Source: UBA4572 sp049965515 (GTDB lineage Bacteria; Nitrospirota; Leptospirillia; Leptospirillales; Leptospirillaceae). Taken from it: a stretch of 36,092 nt of DNA. Positions 31,251 through 36,092 of this stretch are shown here, one piece after another. The first letter of the stretch is position 1. Every line of letters starts with the position of its first letter. The notes beneath the pieces were generated by a model, which was given only the letters and a program-made list of their open reading frames with translations, was not told the origin of the DNA and searched no databases. The stretch lies in contig JBMFWG010000019.1 in assembly GCA_049965515.1 (NCBI GenBank), forward strand, positions 1 through 36,092. The letters run 5' to 3'. The translations under genes and the position numbers were made by a program.

Positions 31251-32300
31251 TTACTCGGCCTTAAAATGGATTTTGTCTCTAACGTACGCTTCGACAGCCT
31301 CAGATAGAACACGGGTGAAGCGATCAAGCTCCTCGGGAATGACCCCATTTTCTGGCGTCAGGTGTATGAGACGGGAACGGGCCTCAGCCAGCCACTTTTC
31401 TCCCCACTTCGGCCAGTAATCGGGGGAAGAGGCTTCTGCTGACTGGACATAAACCTCAAGAATTCCAATTTTCCTTAGACGTTCAAGAAGGGAACGGCTC
31501 AGTGATTCTCCCGCCTTCACCACCAACCGTCCAGCAGAGTCCCGAACATCCATTCCCAAAGGGGCGGACGGAACATCGAAGTCAACGGTCAGGTCAATAC
31601 GTTTGAGATGCGAGGCAATAGACATCCCTAACCTTCCCTCCCCCTCATAAAGAAGATTTGCGAGAGCCTCCTCCCCCACAAGACCATACCACCCTTCGAA
31701 GAGCTCTGACAAGCGCAGATTGGGAGTCGGAAGGGAAATTGACCCCTGATAGAGGAGTCCTTCCCGAGCCAGGGCCAAGGCTCCTCCCAAAACTTTTTGC
31801 CCCTCCACCATTCGATCGCCTCGAACAGGCTCAGAAAAACAGACTCCTCCCGGAGGCGTATTGGCAGACGAGGAGAACGGATTAAGACAAGAAGTCGCTT
31901 CCGTCGATGGAACTCCCCAAAAGGCAAGCCCCTTCGACAGCCATCCATGGAGGCGTTCGTAAAAATGGGGCCAATCCTGTCCCCGGGGAAATCTCTGCCC
32001 CCAAGGGACGAACAGTGAAAGACAGAGATCTTTTCCGTGAAGGACAGCTCCTCCCCCGGTGGGACGAACCGCAATATCCTCTTTGGAGCAGGACCAGTCC
32101 GAAGGCAGGCTCCCTGCCCAGGAGCGACCGACTGTCACGCCCGAATGAATGCGATAGAGGCGCAAAAGGGGACGGCGCCATAGGGAAGGGCGAGAAAGGA
32201 TCTCCCGATCCCGCGACATTTGATCGTGGGCCGATCCGCCTCGATCCGACAGGAAGATTACCCTTCGTTCGCCCCCCCCGTTTTCCACACCTGCCGGCAT
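31251..32300 (-). CDS. LipM/LplA-family octanoyl- or lipoyl-transferase with C-terminal extra module
   Basis: 349 residues. The first ~235 form a BPL/LplA/LipB-type domain: RPTGGGAVLH (79-88) binds the acyl group, Lys169 lies in EGQKVLGGAL, and Cys154 in GVCFSEP aligns with the catalytic cysteine of LipM octanoyltransferases. LipM in Bacillus loads octanoate onto GcvH, and gcvH lies in this operon, so GcvH is the likely substrate; a lipoate ligase is the alternative. The C-terminal ~110 residues are unusual: the stretch around APLGMDVRDSAGRLVVKAGE with the following helix and strand LLERLRKIGILEVYV resembles the small domain found before some HD-GYP domains. The ATG at 32300 follows a G-rich ribosome site and lies ten bases after gcvPB. 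Confidence 0.82.
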   Translation of the reverse strand: MPAGVENGGGERRVIFLSDRGGSAHDQMSRDREILSRPSLWRRPLLRLYRIHSGVTVGRSWAGSLPSDWSCSKEDIAVRPTGGGAVLHGKDLCLSLFVPWGQRFPRGQDWPHFYERLHGWLSKGLAFWGVPSTEATSCLNPFSSSANTPPGGVCFSEPVRGDRMVEGQKVLGGALALAREGLLYQGSISLPTPNLRLSELFEGWYGLVGEEALANLLYEGEGRLGMSIASHLKRIDLTVDFDVPSAPLGMDVRDSAGRLVVKAGESLSRSLLERLRKIGILEVYVQSAEASSPDYWPKWGEKWLAEARSRLIHLTPENGVIPEELDRFTRVLSEAVEAYVRDKIHFKAE

Positions 32301-32310
32301 CCTCTCCCCC

Positions 32311-33810
32311 CTAAAGGGAACGAGGGTCGGTCAGAACAGGATCCCGAGCCGCACCGACTTCGTCAGGACGCGAAACCGGCGTCCGCCGGGGCGCTCCCTT
32401 TAAGCTCCCGGGCGAGCGGCGAGCCTTCTCGAAAATTGCCCGAAAATCCCGGGCAAACCGGTCAAGCGTCTCTTTGGATTCGGTTTCTGTGGGCTCGATC
32501 ATCAGCGCTTCGGGAACAATCAAGGGAAAGGAGACAGTCGGAGCATAATACCCCGCATCAAGGATTTCCTTGGCAAAGTCAGAGGCATGAAGGCCGTAAC
32601 TCGAAAATTCCTTGGCCGACAGGACGAATTCATGCGCACAGAGGCCCTCGCCTTTCCGGGGCAGCACCCCGTCAAGGAGAACACGCAGATAGTTCGCATT
32701 GAGAAGGGCGTACAAGGAGACATCCCGGAGTCCGCTTTGACCCAACATCTTCATGTACCCCAATGCCCGAAGGAGAACAAGCGTCGACCCGACAAAGGAG
32801 CGGAGCGGTCCTATTGAGCCTTCGGGGCTGGACAGACGATAGCGCCCCTCCTCTATGACAACTCGAGGTGAGGGAAGAAACGGAGCAAGCTCCCGAGTCA
32901 CGCCAACCGGGCCCGATCCAGGACCTCCTCCCCCGTGGGGGGTTGCAAGGGTCTTGTGAGTATTGATGTGGACAATATCAAATCCCAGGTCTCCCGGTCG
33001 CAGGACTCCCATAAAGGCATTGAAGTTTGCCCCATCCATATAAAGAAGGGCTCCCGCCGAGCGGACAAGGGCGATCATTTCTTTCAAGTTTTTCTCGAAA
33101 AGTCCAAGGGTGTTGGGAACGGTCATCATGACCATGGCCGTCCGACTTGAGAGAGACTTTCTAAGCGAGTCCAGATCGACGCCTCCGTCGGGACCCGATG
33201 CCACAACCCGAACGGAAAATCCCCCCATTGCGGCACTGGCGGGATTGGTTCCATGAGCGGAGTCTGGAATGAGGATCTCTGTCCGGGTCCCATCTTTCCT
33301 TGATTCGAAATATCGACGTGCGATGAGGATGCCGGCCAGCTCACCATGGGCCCCGGCGGCTGGGGCAAGTGTCACCGCATCCATCCCCATCAATGCGGCC
33401 AAGCTCTCTTCACAGATCGCAAGAGCCTCCAGAAGACCTTGCATTCCCTCGGAATCCATGCGGGGATGAAGATCTCTGAATCCCGGGATTTCAGCAATCC
33501 TATCCATCACCTTTGGGTTATACTTCATGGTACAGGAACCCAAGGGATAAAAATGTGTATCCACTCCCCGGGAAAGATGGGAAAGACGGGTAAAATGCCG
33601 CACCACTTCGAGCTCGGAAAGCTCGGGCAGAGAGGGGGCTTTGCTTCGGAGGAGCTGAGCGGGAATTTTTTTCGTTACAGCCTGAGGATCGGCCCCGGGA
33701 GGGCAAACGCCCCTGGCTCCCCGACGGGACTTTTCCCAAAGGGTGGGCTCCATCTGAGGGCGTTCCACATCCGTTCCCTCCCCATCGCGAATATCTTCCA
33801 CCTGCGTCAT
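32311..33810 (-). CDS. gcvPB: Glycine dehydrogenase (decarboxylating) subunit 2, GcvPB
   Basis: 499 residues from the ATG at 33810, which has AAAGGA just upstream; the frame remains open to 33918 but that would overlap gcvPA. The pyridoxal-phosphate lysine is expected at about Lys286 in HINTHKTLATPHGGGGPGSGPVGV. The N-terminal landmark YPLGSCTMKYNP and SAHGTNPASAAM are also present. With GcvPA it forms the P-protein, which decarboxylates glycine and transfers the aminomethyl group to lipoylated GcvH. The split into two genes is the common bacterial alternative to a single ~950-residue GcvP. Confidence 0.96.
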   Translation of the reverse strand: MTQVEDIRDGEGTDVERPQMEPTLWEKSRRGARGVCPPGADPQAVTKKIPAQLLRSKAPSLPELSELEVVRHFTRLSHLSRGVDTHFYPLGSCTMKYNPKVMDRIAEIPGFRDLHPRMDSEGMQGLLEALAICEESLAALMGMDAVTLAPAAGAHGELAGILIARRYFESRKDGTRTEILIPDSAHGTNPASAAMGGFSVRVVASGPDGGVDLDSLRKSLSSRTAMVMMTVPNTLGLFEKNLKEMIALVRSAGALLYMDGANFNAFMGVLRPGDLGFDIVHINTHKTLATPHGGGGPGSGPVGVTRELAPFLPSPRVVIEEGRYRLSSPEGSIGPLRSFVGSTLVLLRALGYMKMLGQSGLRDVSLYALLNANYLRVLLDGVLPRKGEGLCAHEFVLSAKEFSSYGLHASDFAKEILDAGYYAPTVSFPLIVPEALMIEPTETESKETLDRFARDFRAIFEKARRSPGSLKGAPRRTPVSRPDEVGAARDPVLTDPRSL

Positions 33811-33836
33811 CGATTCCTTTCCTCGAGTGTGTTGGA

Positions 33837-35207
33837 TCAGTGTTGGCTCAAAAATTCCCGGACGAGATCGACAGCCCGGTTGATCTCCTCTTCTGTTCGG
33901 ACCTCGGTAGCACACCAAAGGGAACGCCCCGACCAGGACGGCCCAAGGATGGGTTCGAGGGGGAGACCTCCCAGAATGCCTCTTTCGAGAAGAAACTGAC
34001 TCATTTTTTGGGCCGGAGGCGTCATTTCCAGGACAAACTCATGAAAAAACGGAGAGTCAGGAAAAAGATTGCGAACTCCAGGAAGATCCGTCAGGCGTCT
34101 CTCAAGCTCGTGAGCATTCTTCCAGGATCCGGCTGCTGCCCTTTCCAGACCGCCAGGGCCCAGAAGGGCCATATTGACGAGAGCTGCGATTCCCAGAAGA
34201 GTTTCATTGCTGCAAATATTGGAGTTGGCCTTCTCCCTGCGAATATGCTGTTCCCGAGCCTGCAAAGTCAGGACGAAACAGGAACGTCCCTCGGAATCCT
34301 TGGTCAGGCCTGCCAGACGACCGGGAATCCTGCGGACATACTTTTTGCGGGCGGTCATAATCCCCAGATAAGGTCCTCCGGAAGCCAACGGCAGCCCCAA
34401 AGACTGGCCTTCCCCTGTCGCGATGTCTGCCCCCCATTCTCCGGGAGTGCGGAGAAGCGCAAGGGCATGCGGATTGGCATGCAGAATAAAAAGCGCCCCT
34501 CGAGCATGGAGAAGGTCCGCCACTCCTGAAAAATCCTCGATTGTGCCAAAAAAGGTGGGAATGGCTCCCACGTAACAGGCCAGGCTCTCATCGACATGCT
34601 CCCTGAAAGCCTCTGGTGTCGACCGCCCTTCCTTGCCCAAAGTCAGGAGATCAATCTTGATGGACAGCCCTTCGAGGTAAGTGTTTACGACCTCTCGAAT
34701 CATGGGGTCCAATCCTTCAGAGAGGAGAATGCGGCTGCGGCCGGTTTCCCGAATGGCCACAAGAACGGCCTCAGCCAATGCGGTTGCCCCATCGTAGAGA
34801 GAGGCATTGGAGAGATCCATACCATAGAGGCGAGAAATGGCCGTCTGGAATTCAAAGATGGCCTGAAGAAGCCCCTGTGAGGCCTCAGGCTGATACGGGG
34901 TATAGGAGGTCAGGAACTCTCCCCGGCCAACCAGAGCCCCTGTGCTCGAGGGAATGAAGTGGTCGTAGGATCCTGCCCCTCGAAAGACAACAGCGCGTGA
35001 GGCATCCTTATTTTTTTCCGCAAGACCGACAAACCATCGAAGAAGAGCACGCTCGTCCATCCCTTCCCCCAGAAGAGAAAGGTCAGGGGCTCCCGGACGA
35101 GGGTTGGTGGAAGGGAACTGTGAAAGAAGATCTTTAATCGATTTCAACCCAATACGAGCAAGCATTTCGCCCGTTTCTTCAGGGGTATGGGGGATAAAGC
35201 TGGCCAT
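33837..35207 (-). CDS. gcvPA: Glycine dehydrogenase (decarboxylating) subunit 1, GcvPA
   Basis: 456 residues. Family landmarks include the N terminus MASFIPHTPEETGEMLARIG, FRGAGSYDHFIPS, LTSYTPYQPEASQGLLQAIFEFQ, SNASLYDGATALAEA and the C-terminal SNICSNETLLGIAALVNMALLG. It is the non-lysine half of the P-protein fold and pairs with GcvPB, encoded 26 bases downstream. It begins three bases after the gcvH stop. The ribosome site is weak (AGG close to the ATG, GGAGG further upstream), so coupling to gcvH translation is likely. Length and motifs are normal. Confidence 0.96.
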   Translation of the reverse strand: MASFIPHTPEETGEMLARIGLKSIKDLLSQFPSTNPRPGAPDLSLLGEGMDERALLRWFVGLAEKNKDASRAVVFRGAGSYDHFIPSSTGALVGRGEFLTSYTPYQPEASQGLLQAIFEFQTAISRLYGMDLSNASLYDGATALAEAVLVAIRETGRSRILLSEGLDPMIREVVNTYLEGLSIKIDLLTLGKEGRSTPEAFREHVDESLACYVGAIPTFFGTIEDFSGVADLLHARGALFILHANPHALALLRTPGEWGADIATGEGQSLGLPLASGGPYLGIMTARKKYVRRIPGRLAGLTKDSEGRSCFVLTLQAREQHIRREKANSNICSNETLLGIAALVNMALLGPGGLERAAAGSWKNAHELERRLTDLPGVRNLFPDSPFFHEFVLEMTPPAQKMSQFLLERGILGGLPLEPILGPSWSGRSLWCATEVRTEEEINRAVDLVREFLSQH

Positions 35208-35210
35208 GAC

Positions 35211-35603
35211 CTAGTGTCCACCTCCGGAGACGATCAGCTTCTGATAGGCATCCTCGTCAGGGAGAGTCGACAACTGGGTGGGATCGGACACCTTCAGTTC
35301 AAAAAGCCAGCCTTCACCATAGGGATCGTCATTGACAAGGCCGGGGTTATTCTCAATTTTCTCGTTGACGGAAACAACCTCTCCCCCTAAAGGAGCATAG
35401 ATTGAAAAGGCGGCCTTGACCGATTCAATGATCGCCACCTCCCCTCCTTTTTCCACCTTTTTCCCAATCTTTGGGAGTTCGACGAAAACCACGTCAGTAA
35501 TCTCTTTCTGTGCAAAATCTGTTATCCCCACTCTCATACGACCTTCTTGTCCCACAGGGGAAATCCATTCGTGGGTGGTTGTATAACGTCGTTCGGAACT
35601 CAC
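35211..35603 (-). CDS. gcvH: Glycine cleavage system H protein GcvH
   Basis: About 130 residues from the GTG at 35603, chosen because AAGGAG lies seven bases upstream; an ATG six codons earlier has no ribosome site. The lipoyl-lysine is Lys63 in ESVKAAFSIYAPLGGEV, and the surrounding THEW, GITDFAQKEITDVVFVELP and NPGLVNDDPYGEGWLFEL motifs are typical. GcvH shuttles the aminomethyl and dihydrolipoyl group between P, T and L proteins. The lipoate-family transferase gene in the same operon is the likely source of its modification. Confidence 0.97.
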   Translation of the reverse strand: MSSERRYTTTHEWISPVGQEGRMRVGITDFAQKEITDVVFVELPKIGKKVEKGGEVAIIESVKAAFSIYAPLGGEVVSVNEKIENNPGLVNDDPYGEGWLFELKVSDPTQLSTLPDEDAYQKLIVSGGGH

Positions 35604-35647
35604 GGTTTTGCTCCTTCTCATTCAGGTTCAATGTTTTTTGACTGCGC

Positions 35648-36092
35648 TCAAACACCTGGAGTCATCGATTGTGCCAAAGCCTTTATAAAGGGGCGAGGAT
35701 GCATTCGAGCCCGGTGGTGTTTTCCATGGATTTCCACCAAGGCTTGAGCACCATGCTGGAATTTTTCCCAGAAGGAGCCTGACAGGTAAGCAAGACCAAA
35801 GCCTCCTCCCACCCGGGGAGAATGGCCTCCCGAAGTCACCTCTCCCACCCGTTGGCCCGTCTCTGAGTCAAGAACGGAACAATGAGTCCGGGGAATCCCC
35901 CGGTCCATAAGAATAAATCCAGACAGGCGCTCCCGATTTGTGTCATTTCTTGCCGCGATCATCGCCTCGCGTCCAAGAAACTCCCCCTTGCGGAGATTCA
36001 CGGCAAATTCAAGACCTGCGTCAAAGGGAGTCCGTTCTCGGGTAAGCTCTTGTCCATAAAGAGAGTATCCCATCTCAAGCCGAAGAAGATCC
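35648..36092 (-). CDS. gcvT: Aminomethyltransferase GcvT, C-terminal part (runs off the window)
   Basis: The last ~147 codons are present. DLLRLEMGYSLYGQEL and KGEFLGREAM are typical of the GcvT folate-binding and C-terminal barrel region; LSGFILMDRGIPRTHCSVLD, GEVTSGGHSPRVGGGFGLAYL and the final basic stretch complete the C-terminal domain. GcvT releases ammonia from the aminomethylated H protein and forms methylene-tetrahydrofolate. The start, and any glycine-responsive leader, lies beyond the window. A 44-base gap separates it from gcvH. Confidence 0.95.
   Translation of the reverse strand, partial: DLLRLEMGYSLYGQELTRERTPFDAGLEFAVNLRKGEFLGREAMIAARNDTNRERLSGFILMDRGIPRTHCSVLDSETGQRVGEVTSGGHSPRVGGGFGLAYLSGSFWEKFQHGAQALVEIHGKHHRARMHPRPFIKALAQSMTPGV

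Overview
This 36 kb window is almost wall-to-wall coding sequence, and every gene I can support lies on the minus strand, so transcription runs from high to low coordinates. It is a bacterial chromosome segment carrying most of a flagellar export, basal-body and hook regulon, a sigma-54-type flagellar regulatory block, and a glycine cleavage operon. The high GC content, the FlhF/FlhG pair (polar flagella), FleQ/FlrC-type regulators and a two-subunit glycine decarboxylase fit a motile Gram-negative-type organism. The overall arrangement reminds me of Nitrospirota such as Leptospirillum, but no rRNA or other phylogenetic marker is present, so that is a tentative inference.

Layout in transcription order. 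(1) 36092-29333: gcvT (cut by the window edge), gcvH, gcvPA, gcvPB, a LipM/LplA-type octanoyl- or lipoyl-transferase with an unusual C-terminal extension, an HDOD protein and queG. A hairpin followed by a T run (29209-29233) probably ends this unit. (2) 29169-21911: a FleQ/FlrA-like sigma-54 activator without a receiver domain, a CHASE3-GGDEF diguanylate cyclase whose start codon is problematic, a large TPR protein of unknown function, a FleS/FlrB-like histidine kinase and a FleR/FlrC-like response regulator. (3) 21730-10881: flgB, flgC, fliE, fliF, fliG, fliH, fliI, fliJ, a MotE-like gene, fliK, flgD, flgE. A good -24/-12 promoter precedes flgB, and a strong bidirectional terminator follows flgE. 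(4) 10716-1: fliL, fliN, fliO, fliP, fliQ, fliR, flhB, flhA, flhF, flhG, fliA, cheY and the 5' part of cheA. A second -24/-12 promoter sits just downstream of the flgE terminator.

How it fits together: the FleQ-like protein and the FlrB/FlrC-like pair are the obvious activators for the two sigma-54 promoters, which would drive the rod/MS-ring/hook operon and the export/number-control/chemotaxis operon. FliA (sigma-28) would then drive late genes, none of which are clearly visible here apart from possibly cheY. FlhG could feed back on the FleQ-like activator as FleN does in Pseudomonas. In the glycine cleavage operon the LipM/LplA-type enzyme most likely modifies GcvH.

Points most worth a second look: the diguanylate cyclase open frame that begins directly after the in-frame TGA of the FleQ-like gene with no canonical start for 59 codons; the fusion of a lipoate-family transferase to a module resembling the N-terminal part of some HD-GYP proteins; the absence of fliM between fliL and fliN; and GAFSGA in place of GAFTGA in the FlrC-like regulator. 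I saw no tRNA, rRNA, CRISPR array, insertion sequence or prophage. No gene-free stretch exceeds 300 bases.
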